A stretch of DNA of 64,000 nt from contig JAJEKV010000041.1 in assembly GCA_021234155.1 (NCBI GenBank), positions 6,501,249 to 6,565,248 on the forward strand, read 5' to 3'. The notes beneath the pieces are model-generated. The model was not told where the DNA came from. It searched no databases and was given only the letters and a program-made list of their open reading frames with translations. The DNA is from Isoetes taiwanensis. Its lineage: Eukaryota; Streptophyta; Lycopodiopsida; Isoetales; Isoetaceae. The position numbers and the translations under genes were made by a program. Position 1 is the stretch's first letter, and the number at the start of each line of letters is the position of its first letter. This document shows positions 43,136-54,900 of this stretch, piece after piece.

Positions 43136-44645
43136 GTGACTATAACTGTTGAAGGTCAACCTTTGAAGCTGCACTCAGATTCAACATCTCAAGTTGAACC
43201 CTTGTTGATAAATTCGGAAGCTAAGAGGTTAATACAAAGTGAAGCAGAGTCATACTTCATTTACTTAAGGAACTCAGATCCACAACCACAAGTGGCCCCT
43301 GAATTATACAATTTTCTCAGGCAATTTGATGATCTCTTCAAAGATGAAGAAACTCTAGATTTACCTCCTAATCGTCCCAAAGATCATACAATACAATTGC
43401 AAGAAAACGCAAAACCTCCAAACATGGCATCTTACCGAGTCAGTCATTTTGAAAAATTAGAGCTTGAAAGATAGATAACAGAGATGTTAGACCGTCAGTT
43501 AATATGGCCTAGTTGTTCACCTTTTGGCACACCAGTCATTCTGATCAAAAAGAAAGATAAGGGATATAGAATGTGCGTAGACTATAGAGCTCTCAACAAG
43601 CTGACTATCAAGGATAAGTTTCCAGTATCCAGAGCTGACGATCTACTTGATGAGTTACGAGGTGCTTGCATATTTAGCAAGATAGATTTGAAATCAGGAT
43701 ATCATCAGATCCGAATCAAGAATGAGAACATTGACAAAACAACATTCAGAACAACTTTTGATCATTATGAGTTCCGTGTGATGCCTTTTGGACTGAGTAG
43801 CGTTTCGGCAACATTTTGCCGTCTCATGGGGAGAGTCTTAGCACCAGTACTCGGGAAAAGTGTTGTAGTCTTCTTTGATGATATACTTATATATAGTAGA
43901 ACAATTGAGGAGCACAAACAATATCTTCAACAGGTTTTTGATCTTCTGAGGCTGAGTAAGTTGTTTGTTAATGAGTCCAAGAGTAGATTCTTTATGCAAG
44001 AAGTTGGATACTTGGGTCATATTATATCCAAATAAGGCATACGAATGGATCCTGGAAAGATTAGGGTTATTATTGATTGGCCTCGACCTGAAAACCTCAA
44101 AGATCTACGTTCTTTTGTGTAGATATGCAGTTACTACAGAAGATTTGTACAGGACTTTCAAAAATAACTCTTCCTTTAGCAGGTTTTTAAAGAAGGACAC
44201 ACCCTATGTTTGGAATTCAGAAGCCGAGGAAGCCTTTCAAAATCTGAAAGAAAAGATGGCAACTGAACCAGTATTAGTACTGCCTGACTGGAGTAAGCCT
44301 TTTACAGTATGTTCCGATGCCAGTGGAAATCCTATCGGTGCAATACATATGCAAGGTGGACATCCCTTAGCCTATATCAGTCGAATGCTCAAACCATTGG
44401 AGCAAAAGTATATTACTTATGAAAAGGAATTGATTGCCTTTTCATGCACTAAAGAAGTGGAGACATTATCTTATGGGATCAAAGTTTGTGGCTCGTTTTA
44501 TTCAGCAGAGTTTGAAGCATATACAAACCTAGGATATTATCAATGCACGACAATTAAAGCTCATTGACACTGAAGGATTGCAGCTTGAATATAAGCCTGG
44601 GAAGGAGAATCAGGTAGCAGATGCACTAAGCCGAGTAAATATTTA
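43136..44645 (+). pseudogene. Element B reverse transcriptase and RNase H
   Basis: The RT block starts FLRQFDDLFKDEETLDLPPN and then, after a TAG at 43472, reads FGTPVILIKKKDKGYRMCVD, YRALNKLTIKDKFPVSRADD, FSKIDLKSGYHQIRIKNENI and FRVMPFGLSSVSATFCRLMG. The catalytic box reads VVFFDDILIYSRTIEEHKQY: FFDD in place of the usual Y[LV]DD. A stop at 44033 ends the palm. RNase H follows in another frame: VWNSEAEEAFQNLKEKMATE, FTVCSDASGNPIGAI, LAYISRMLKPLEQKYITYEK. It ends KPGKENQVADALSR at 44590-44635. Two or more shifts are visible. Confidence 0.85.
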
Positions 44646-44819
44646 AGCCATATCCATAACAGAAATTGTTGATTTAGAACCAATGAAAGGGGAATATATG
44701 AATGACCCCTCCTTTGCTGTCCCATATGCACAAGTAGAGAAAGATGGTAGAGATTCTTTGGCAGAATACAAAATTCATAATTCTACCGGAATCGCACTTG
44801 CGTTACACAGGCATATAGG

Positions 44820-45755
44820 TTGAAAGTGATTCAGGAATGTCGTGAACCTCCATACTCTGGACATAGAGGAACTCAAGCTACTTTGGCTACTGTTAAAAGA
44901 CGATTCTTTTGGCCAAAACTTGAAAGAGATGTCAAAAAGTATATTGAAGCATGCCTTATTTGCCAACAAATAAAAGCTTCTACCAGTAAGCCTGTCGGAT
45001 TGGTACAACCTTTGCCTATTTCAGAAAAACCATGGAAGCATATTACTATGGATTTTATTCAAAGGTTACCAAAGACCATTCACAAGGATCAAATTTGCAC
45101 AGTGGTAGACAGGTTATCTAAACAGGCTCATTTTATTCCATGTAAGTCCGGCATGACAGCGCCGCAAGCAAGCAAAATTTTCTTAAAGGAGATATTTAAG
45201 ATCCATGGAATGCCAGATGCAATCATAACGGATAGGGATCCTCTATTTTGTAGCAGGTTTTGGTCTGGACTTATGAAAAATTTAGGCACGACTTTAAAGT
45301 TTTCTACAGCCTATCATCCTCAGACGGATGGCCAAACTGAAGTTGTAAACTGTGTCATTGAAGATATGCTGAGAGCTTATGTTACAGAAAGGCAAAGCCA
45401 GTGGGAAGAATATCTTTATCTTCTAGAGTTGGCCTACAATAACACCGTGCACTCAGTTATACAGAAAACTCCTTTTGAGGTAGTGTACAGATACGCCCTG
45501 GAATCCCCAATTGCAAAACTTGGAGGAGAAGTCCCCACTTCGGATAAAGCCGCCACAGACTTTGCAGATATCTTACAAGAGGTAAAGTCACGAATCCAGA
45601 AAAGTCAGGAGTTGATAACTTCCAAACTTGCAAAGAAAAGAAAGAAGGTCGTTTACGAAAAAGATCAATGGGTTTGGGTTCATCTCCCCAAGAAGCGTCT
45701 ACGAAAAATGGATAATCGGTATGTAAAAGTAGTACCTAGGTATTATGGTTGGTGA
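44820..45755 (+). pseudogene. Element B integrase
   Basis: A 311-codon open frame: the zinc-binding end (HRGTQATLATVKRRFFWPKL, CLICQQIKA), then the catalytic core with ITMDFIQRLPK (first D), DAIITDRDPLFCSRFW (second D) and STAYHPQTDGQTEVVNC (third, E), followed by LELAYNNTVHSVIQKTPFEV. The DDE triad is intact. The frame ends at 45753 in the C-terminal KVVPRYYGW region, and the remainder (HPIFNVRILKPYKG, about 45796-45840) is in another frame. Confidence 0.9.
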
Positions 45756-46091
45756 GAATGCTTATTGTTTATATTTGTATGGGAGATGGCCTAACCTGCA
45801 TCCAATTTTTAATGTAAGAATACTAAAACCCTATAAGGGAAGTGAAATTTCCCTGAGATTTTACAGAAAATGGAACATTCAGAGCCTCCCAACATCAAGG
45901 GGGACGAAGAAGTACTTGAACCAGAGAAGATACTCACACACCAAGATAAGGAGACTAGGCGTTCCATATATAGAAGGTATCTTGTGAAATTTAAATTTCA
46001 TCCATCCACTGATGCGGCATGGTATTCAAAAATTCAACTAAAAGAATACGGCTCGCTCGTGGAAGAATATGAGCGAACTTTGCAAGAATAA
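45756..46091 (+). pseudogene. Element B chromodomain-like C-terminus
   Basis: The frame 45870-46091 gives EEVLEPEKILTHQDKETRRS and RYLVKFKFHPSTDAAWYSKI, then KEYGSLVEEYE. YLVKFK...P..DA.W is the core pattern of the chromodomain found at the end of chromovirus integrases, here a degenerate form lacking one aromatic. It supports placing the element among chromoviruses. Confidence 0.65.
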
Positions 46092-46424
46092 TGGGCAAAG
46101 CTCAGAAACCTTCAAACTTTGTACTTGGAACTCTATAATATTAAAATTGCAATTGCTTTATCTATGAAAATATCTAAAGATTGATATGCATCATATTCAT
46201 AAATTCTTTATTAACGACTATAAAGATACCAAGTCCTCTGACTGACTTGAGGCCATCTCTAACTGAAATGAGATGAAAGACCTCTAACGGAACTGAGGCC
46301 ATTTCTAACTGAACTGGAATGAGAAGTCTATAACCTCTAAATGAACTGAGGCTATAGAATTAGACATCCTCAAAAGAACTAGGATGAACAATCTTTCCTC
46401 GAGACTAATGCAGACGTTTAATCT

Positions 46425-46439
46425 CGGGAAGGGAAGGAT
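46425..46439 (+). other. Element B polypurine tract
   Basis: GGGAAGGGAAGGAT immediately before the 3' LTR, the plus-strand primer position. Confidence 0.8.
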
Positions 46440-47088
46440 TGTTACGGCTTAACACCGGCTAGGGGGAGTGGCTCAGGCTCAACTCAGTTGAAATTAATAT
46501 GTTCAAAGGCTAGAAGCTAAGTTGTCAAGGGTTAGTTTAGATTATAAGTTATGAACTATATGCCAAGGGTTAGATAATACTTCAAAAGTTAAAAACCGTG
46601 AGCTAAGGAATTAGTTTAAGCTCGCGGCTGAAAACGGGTCGCGAGCCTTTTGAACAAAAACTGTAACAGGGCAGCCATAATCTCGGTTCAATCAAGAAAA
46701 GGTCGATCCGCTTCTATAGAAGGCCGAATCCCTGCTATTTGTGGCCGAATCACCTTTATCCATATTTATCTACTGCCTTAGATCAACTATTTGTAATCTC
46801 AAAAAGGGGATCTAGATAAAAGGTCCGATGCTTGCTTATAAGAACAACGGTTGCCTCTGAATCCATTCTTGCCTGCTTAATTCCGAATCCCTGTGCCCTG
46901 GTTTGATATCGGTTCTAGCCTAGCTTGTGTCTTGATTGTTGAAATCCTGTGCAGTATTGAGTTAAGCAAGATAACGATTTCTTGAAAGAAACCTGAGCCC
47001 GGTTGGGTGGAATTTTTTTTCTCCTAAAGACTGGAGTAATCTTTGAGTTTTATCTTGATTGTTTTGATTGAGTTATTGTGTGGTATCA
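46440..47088 (+). repeat. Element B 3' LTR
   Basis: 649 bp, starting TGTTACGGCTTAAC and ending GTGTGGTATCA. It retains the TG...CA ends better than the 5' copy. Confidence 0.9.
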
Positions 47089-47112
47089 TTGGAAATGGTT
47101 TGAGACGGCAAA

Positions 47113-47577
47113 AATTATTGCAAGTCGTTTACTTGATGGAGATCCAAATGCTCTGTTCAAGCAATGACGGTAGATGGAGTCCCAACTACTATAGTCCAGG
47201 CATTTTAAAATACTTCAAAATAGTGTAATACTCTGCTTTGAAAATCTGCATACCTACTCCAACAGTTCCTCTGTTTTGCCTAATCTTTCTTTTTAAGGAA
47301 ACCATGTCTGTAGCAAACACTCATCCTCAACAGCTTGGCGAGCAAACACTGGCGGAAATATACAGCCGGTTGGATGGTTCAAACAACGGCTGCCCAGCAA
47401 CAAAGATGACCGATAGTTTACTGCCCATAGCAAGTTTGGAGCAGGTTTTGGCATATTCCAGGCATATAATGGCATATAACAAGAATATGCCGAAAACCCA
47501 TATAAGCAAGTGATTGCCCTCCTAGGGGCAACCCAATTCCTTGCCCTCCTAGGGGCAACCCAAAAATCAGTTAAGTA
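47113..47577 (+). repeat. Dispersed duplication, copy 1
   Basis: It shares, in order, ACTTGATGG, CAAGCAATGACG, GAGTCCCAACTACTATAGTC, TAATACTCTGCTTTGAAAAT, GGAAACCATGTCTG, GATGACCGATAGTTTACTG and GGGCAACCCAAAAAT with 51206-51614. A 27-bp tandem unit (TTGCCCTCCTAGGGGCAACC) is duplicated at 47514 and 47541 in this copy only. No coding sense in either copy. Confidence 0.85.
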
Positions 47578-49079
47578 CCTCAGCAAAAAAGTATAACAGT
47601 AAACAAACGAACGTTTTCTTGAGCATTTTGATCGGCTTTCTAGTTAAATGTTTTCCAATAATGGGCTCTTGGCTATTTGAAGAATGCAAGATGAGATAGA
47701 GAAGTAACGTGACTAGATTTGAGAGAAGGGTGAGTAAATTGCTAACAGGCAAAATAAGGTTATATACAAAGGATTTTTTTTAGAACATCCAATACAACTA
47801 CAACTACAAAGATCATCAAAAAAATAAGTCCATGAACTACCAATATATGGTCTAAAATAGTCGAATAAGGACTTTTAAATACAATATGGTAGTCATGCAC
47901 CGATCCATTACTTGAAATAGATTATAATCATCGAAATAGATCGATAGTGCACCTCCTTAGCAATAAATAATTCCTCCTTTATGTTGAATTTCCATCAAAG
48001 TTTAAAATGGGGTGAAGAGCAAGCTTGGAAAAAAAAACGTTGAGGAACAACTTTGCAAATATCCCACATGAGTGATTCAAAATCGAAGACAAGAACATAT
48101 GTTCACTTCTTATTTATGGACTGCCAAAGGTTGAGTTAACAAAGCAAGTTTTTGACTGTGCTTTGCTTCTCTGTCATGGCCATATGGGCCAGAAGCATCA
48201 ATGGTCACATTCCGTAATGCATAGTTTTAACTTAGCATTAGTCAAATACCTTAGATACCTCGCATATTACAAATGGATTTGCAAGCATATGCAGATCAAG
48301 GGTACATCCAAGTTCTGTTGTGATCCCATCACATCTAAGCTCATCAGGACCCAACCACCAATGCTACAAAATTCTATTTCTGACCTAACATCGTAGCAAC
48401 ATTAGGCACTACCTACCATTTACTAATTATTATAGCTAATCAGTGCCCAAAGAATTGAGAAGACAACTAAATTAATACCTGAATTTCCAGGTACCACCAA
48501 TTAACCTTGTAACCATGAGTTCATTCCACAATTGTTGTATTCCTTCTCAGCCAGATTCTTCTGTAATAATGCAAATATGACTAGAAACAGGTTTCATATC
48601 CGACTAAGGCACTACTACCAACCAGACCCTACATGTTAACAATTGCACCTCTGATGTTTTTGAAATTGTTTTTACGCTTTGGCTGTCTTTCACCATAACA
48701 GATACTAAAGGTGGCAGCAATGTCTTGAAGTGCCGAATGCAGCAGTCTCATCTTTCTTAGGTAGTTTGATTAGCATTGCCTTCTGTTTAAAACACTGAAA
48801 GCCTCTTGATAATATCAAATGTAGCAGTCTCATCTTTCGAATCATAAATTAAGTCGACATTCTATACTTAGCAACTTAGAAGGGAGGTGTTGTACCTCTT
48901 TAACTCCTGTGCTGGCAGTCAAAGCATACTATGTTTGACTCTTGCACTAGTAAGATGGTGAAACATTGAATCCTTAAATCTCGATTTTCATGTTAAGAAT
49001 GCCTTTTAGCTCTACATGAAGGATCCCATTATTGGATAGGGAAAATAGCAGGCCCCCAATATCCAGAGACTTTAGGTGA
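47578..49079. other. Gene-free stretch before the PPR relic
   Basis: AT-rich, no recognisable exon, RNA or element end. The 3' flank of the PPR relic may lie here. Confidence 0.45.
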
Positions 49080-50790
49080 ATTTCGTGCTTGGACGGCCTT
49101 AGTAGGGAGGCCATGTCACCTATGGAACCGGAGATTGGTCTAGAAGTTATAAACACAAATGACTTACCATGCGGGAATTCTGGTCAAACAATTCATTTAT
49201 GGCATCTCATCAACTGCTGCACACATATTAGACAACAACACAAAAGCCGCAGCATTATGGGGACCCAGTTCAAGAATATATTTTGCGGCACGTTCTGCTC
49301 TTTCTGTACCAGCTTGGTTTCTTTACGAACAAAGCAAAGAAGCCAAGATAATACTCCACCTTCGTATGACATACTACTGATAAGTCATGCTGCCTCCTCC
49401 AACCATTGGATCCTCCAACCATTAGATCATTCCAAGAAGATCAATGACACAACTATAATGTTCCAATTTCAATATAAGATAACGGCTAAGGCTTGAAGAA
49501 ACGATTATCTGGCAATTTTGTGCTGCAATAATTGCATTGCACAAAGGTATATTCCACTTTCTAATTTTGCAAAACTGTTCTTCGGCATTGTCTAGACTGA
49601 TACATTTTTCATATATAATGATTAGAGAGCTTCCTACAAGGATATCCATCTCCAATGCACTATCACTATCCCCCCAGCTGCTTGTGGATCTGCTTCCCTT
49701 GTTCTAATGCCGCTGCTTCAGCACATGCATGTAAGACATTGGTGAATGTGTTTTTATCTGATTTCAGACCTTTCTCCTGCATCTGTTGGAAGAGCTGAAA
49801 TGATTGTTCTAATAGTCATTTGTGGGCACATATGCCAAGCATTGCATTCCATGCAACAACATCACGCTCAGGCCTACCCTGAAAAAGTTGGATGGCCTTA
49901 TTCACATCTCCTTGCTGTGAGTAAGTCACAAGTATGGTAGTATATGATATAACATCTCACCTTGGCATATGATGGAAAAGCTCGAGGTATTTCGAAGCTC
50001 ACCTTGCTTGATGGAAGCTGCAGTCATAGCATTCTCCATAAAACAAGATCTTGTGCAGGCATTTCTATAAATAGAATTCAAACCATTGGAAAGATGTTGA
50101 GGGCACAAATCATCATTGTATTCCATGAGATTATATCCTTTTTAGGCATTTTTTTTGAAGAGTTGAAGGACTTGTTTGAGCTGCCCAGCCTGAGTATATC
50201 CAGTAACCTGGCATTCCATGATACCATATCTCGTCCATGCATTTGTTCAAAGAGATCAAATGCTTCCTGAAGGTGCCCCTCTCTAATATGATATGTAAGC
50301 ATTGTATTCCATGCAATTGTATCCCTACTTGGCGTGCACATAAAGAACTCTCTGTTTAAGTAGTCCATGTTGAGAATAAGCCCCAATCATGATAGTCTAG
50401 AAGGCTGCATTACGTACAGGCATTTCATCAAAAAATTTAGCAGCTTGAGTTGCTGGGCAGAAAGCATCAAATTCCATGATACCACATCTCCGTTCATGCA
50501 TTGCTTGAAACAACTCAAAAGCCTCCATCACATGGCCTTATTGAATATCTATATAGAAATAATCATGTTTCAGGAAAACAAATTTTCCTGCTATAAGATC
50601 AAAAATGACTCTCTCAATATGCAAAGGTCCACATTTACCATACATATCTATTAGAAGGTTTTCAAAAAATCTATCCCGCCCAAGTCTAATATGGATAATG
50701 TATTGGAGAACGTACTTACCTTTTGAAAAAGCTTTACGGTTTGCAAAACTACGAAGGAGAGATGGAATATCTCGAAGTTTGCTTGGCATA
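49080..50790 (-). pseudogene. PPR protein relic, PLS class with E domain
   Basis: On the minus strand, broken frames spell successive pentatricopeptide motifs: GRDRFFENLLIDMYGKCGPL (about 50700-50610), SRDTIAWNTMLTYHIREGHL and QEAFDLFEQMHGRDMVSWNA (50340-50205), MPKKDIISWNTMM (50150-50110), RDVVAWNAMLGIC (about 49880), KNTFTNVLHACAEAAALEQG and KQIHKQ (49755-49690). Then comes the E-domain start EHYSCVIDLLG (49465-49430) and a later E block LELGPHNAAAFVLLSNMCAA (about 49280-49215). A weak E+ or DYW-like tail, HEIHLKS, lies near 49095. Plant PLS-class PPR proteins bind organelle RNA for C-to-U editing. At least five frameshifts or stops make this a pseudogene. It lies between the two copies of a dispersed duplication. 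Confidence 0.8.
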
Positions 50791-51205
50791 TTTATTCTAC
50801 GTTAGTATAGATAAAAATTTCAGCCGAATCCATGGCCGGAATAGGATTCGGCCCATAAATAGTCCGCATGTCCAATGCTCAAAAATGCATGACTGGATAT
50901 TTTTCGTATAATATATTTCATTCTAAAAAACAACACAATGGGAGGGCAGAAGCTAGAAGACATGGCGATTTAAATCCACTGTCACAGAATCTCCATCTTT
51001 CGACATGGTTACCATCCCTTAGCCATTATCTTGAATGCTTCATAGCTGTAAACCAGGAAGAAAATCATTCCCTCTGGATGAATGCTAGGGTTTTGAGGGA
51101 TAGAGGCACAACCCACAACGTCAAGATGAATCTGTTGTCTTCTAGGGCTCGATCTATTTGAAAGCTTACTAAAAACCTCTGGTTACGCCTCCTCCCATCT
51201 CCGTT
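50791..51205. other. Spacer upstream of the PPR relic
   Basis: No feature could be supported; the plus frame at 50868-51161 has no motif. It may include the former 5' UTR of the PPR gene. Confidence 0.4.
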
Positions 51206-51614
51206 GCAAGTCATTTACTTGATGGTCCAAATGCTCTTCTCAAGCAATGACGACAGATAGAGTCCCAACTACTATAGTCCAAGCATTTTAAGATCTTTCA
51301 ATATAGTCTAATACTCTGCTTTGAAAATCTGGGTACTTGCTTTAACGATTCCTCTGATTCTGTCTGTTGCGATCCTACTTGCCTAATCTTTCTTTTTGAG
51401 GAAACCATGTCTGCAACAAACACTCATCCTTAACAGCTTGGTAAGCAAACACTGGCGGAAACATACATCCAGCTAGATGGTTTGAACAACAAGGATGACC
51501 GATAGTTTACTGTCCATAGCAAGTTTGGAGCAGTTTTTGACATATTCCAAGCATATATTGGCATATGCCAAGAATATGCTGAGGGATTGCCCCCGGGCAA
51601 CCCAAAAATTAAGA
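51206..51614 (+). repeat. Dispersed duplication, copy 2
   Basis: Diverged copy (about 80 percent by eye) of 47113-47577, same orientation, on the other side of the PPR relic. It lacks the 27-bp tandem unit and has a single GGGCAACCCAAAAAT. It ends 340 bp before the WD40 gene start, so it forms part of that gene's upstream region. Confidence 0.8.
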
Positions 51615-51956
51615 GAATATTCATAGCCCCTTAGAAATGGGTGAAAATAAAGTTACCCTGGTTATAGGTCGTGGCACGATCATGACCGTGGGTTATTCTA
51701 CGGGATGGAATCACCAACTGTTGGGATTGCGCCATATCAGCATAACAACGAGTTTGCCTTTCAAGAATTTGGCTTTTCGGCTACAAAATTGCCGCCACTT
51801 CGGGCAACCCAGAATATTATTTAGTTTTATTATTGCATAGATAGAAAATGATTCACGCCAGAGCCACGATCTCGTCCAAACTTCAGCTATCGCGGAGGTT
51901 CCTCATCGCGAATCATGTTACTAGAGCCGAAGTAAAATGTAGATTAGAACTCGTGG

Positions 51957-54900
51957 ATGGAGTTTTCCGACAAAGATGATGAGTACTTCGAGAGCTTGGA
52001 AGATATACTCACGACATGTACGTGCGAGGGGCAGCAGAGTAGCAGAAAGGCACGGCAGACTACGGCGGGGGAACGGGAAAGTCGCATTTGCCCAGAGAAA
52101 GGATGTTCTCTCGATTCCAAATATGACGTCTGGACTAAAGATCCAGGAACGATTCAAGAGCGACGACAGCGGCTTCTTCAGCTGATGGGTCTGGGCGACT
52201 ATAGGAAAAGCGGGGAGTCATTGCTAGTTGAAGCCAGTGGGCAGGATAATGACAATGAAATCCATGATGGGGTTTTTCCTAGGGCACATGATGTGTCAGC
52301 TAGGTCTTCTGAACCATCTCCATCTGCTGCAGGGCCTGTGGATGAAAGGTTACAGATTAAGAAAAACCAGCTTGACGAATCATGTTCATCCTCTTTGGTG
52401 GATACATGTTTAGAGAGGAATTGTTGCAGTGGACCCTGTGGCTTTGGAAAGGAAGGCCCGGCCCACCTGCAACAATCATACAAGATTTTGAAAATGGATC
52501 ATTTTCTTGATGGGAGTGGAGCATCTGATTCCCCACCGCATGAAGGCCAAACTCGGAGCTGCAGTAAAAGATTCTCATCTAGCTTGGAAGATGGGCAAAC
52601 CCATTTTCCGAATGAGTATGTAGAAAGCACTTCCGAAATTGGATGCAGGATAAAGAATCTGGATACAGGAAGAGAATATGAACTGGGTATAAACGGGATG
52701 TGGAATGAACTTCTAGAAGTCGATTCTGGAAGAGTGTTTAGTCTAGATGAGTTTGAGAACTCACTTGGTCTATCTCCTCTTGTGGAGGAGGTTAGAAGAA
52801 GGGAACAGGCATCATCAAACACCAGACAGGAAGAAGAAAAGATAGCGCCAGGAGCTATGGTGAAACAAACAAAGAGAAGTTGGTTTATGGAATCAAAGCA
52901 CTTTCAAAAGCAACAAAGACAAAGGAGGCAGAAAAGAGCCAGAACACTTACAGGATCAACATTTTAAAGGATGATCCCGTAGCTGATGTTAATTTGTCAA
53001 AGCTACAGAAGATCAAAGTGCGGGTAAATCGAAAGGCACATAAGGAGTTGACAGAGCTTTATATGCTACAAGAATTTCAGGGTCACCAAGGACCAATATG
53101 GACGTTGAGATTCAGCACGGATGGGCGATACCTGGCTAGTGGTGGTAACGACTGCGTGGTTCGTGTATGGGAGCTGAAGATTCATTCAGATTCAATTGTC
53201 CAGGAAGGGAACGATGAAAGATCAAAGATACCAAATTTGGGCCACGCCCAAGCAAATGATATGTTGGATGTTTCTGGGTTTCATTCACTATTATGGTGGA
53301 CAGAAGGCCGGAAAACTAAAACGGGGACGGTGGAAAGGGCACAGAGCACTCAGATCTCAAACAGTATCTCTCTCATGCAGAAGGCGGTCTGCTGCTTTTA
53401 TGGGCACAGTGAAGATATCCTGGACCTGGCATGGTCACATTCAAAGGTATGGAAGATGAATTATTTCTAGGTTCGAGAATAATCAGCCTCGCAGGTATTG
53501 AATGAAATTCGTATCTTTTGTTGCATGCTTTTAAATCCAGCATATGGAGATAGTGATGCATATAAATACATACAAATCATTTTAGTGAATTTCAGCCAGT
53601 CTAATGATTGGTTAGCATACTATATCAAAGATGGGCTTTCTCTTCCCTCTCCACTAGCCCTTGGTGCAAAAATTGCTGGCCATTGTATTTTAGTGGTGGC
53701 ATTTGTTGAGAATTTTAGCATAAGCAGATGCCGTGTATAGATGCTATGTCTTATTGAAAACTTCCCTATTCATAGTTCCAACAGCATATTTGAATTCAAA
53801 AGAGTGTATAGGGAATTTAACATCATGATGTTTATTGATTAGATCTTTGATTCGTATGGCAGTTCCTTCTGTCATCATCTATGGATAAAACAGTGCGTTT
53901 ATGGCATTTGTCACAGGAGGAATGCTTGAAAATTTTTACGCACAATGATTATGGTATTCTCATGAATTTTTTCACTGATATAGAAACCAGAAACCTGCTT
54001 TTGCTCATGTGGAGATGCATTTCAACACTTTATGATCTTGTATTGCAGTGACTTGCATTCAGTTCAATCCTGTTGATGATAGATATTTCCTAAGTGGGTC
54101 TTTGGATGGCAAAGTTCGTATGTGGAATATTCCAGAACACCAAGTTGTAGATTGGAATGATTCAAGAGAAATGATCACAGCAGCTTGTTATACATCTGAT
54201 GGAGAGGTTGGTGCAGAATCATATATCCCGTTCTATGAGCATTTCATGCATGTGTTGTAGCATAAAAGAAGCAGCTCTATGAATACAATCTTTCAATGTA
54301 TATGCACAAATATTATACAGGATACACTCTGTGGTCTGTATATGTTGTTTGTCTCTTCCTAGACACGCATGTTCTACAATATAGTATAATGGGGACATGT
54401 AGGCAATTTATAGGCTGTAAATTAGATGTAAGTGCATTCAGATGCTTCATGACTTAAAGAGCATGATTAATTTTGGTAAGATCTTCTGGAGGGGAATGCA
54501 GCTCAAGAAAAAATGATATATGCTGAAGCTGTTATTTTCTTTCACAGTTGAGTCTATAAGCCAGCAATAATCAGCATTTTTATACATCTATTGCAAATCC
54601 ATCCGTAAATAATTTATTTAGAGACTCCTTTGCTGCCAAATGATTTATAGGGCAGGGAGCTTGATGTATATATCAAGTAGGACTCAAGCAGCTAGATGCA
54701 TTCAATGAAGGATGGATTTTACATTATTTGCCTGGATCGAGCCTGATTCGGAGTTGTGTGCACTTACGGAATGTCCAATAAACATGGAACAATCATGATG
54801 CGTGCCTTTGGTTGGTTGGTTATGACCTTCATGTCCCATAGTGATTACCATTGCCTCCAAGCACAACAAATGGCGAAAGATTTTGACGAGTGCATATTGA

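Larger units (their letters stand above)
40856..47088 (+). mobile_element. Ty3/gypsy element B with both LTRs
   Basis: A 5' LTR, a tRNA-Met-type primer site, gag, protease, RT, RNase H, integrase, a chromodomain-like tail, a polypurine tract and a 3' LTR occur in the Ty3/gypsy order. The LTRs differ by substitutions and small indels (roughly 95 percent identical by eye), so the element is not recent. Frames are broken at several points. The 5-bp flanks (TAAGT and TTGGA) do not match. It lies just upstream of the truncated ICDH. Confidence 0.95.
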
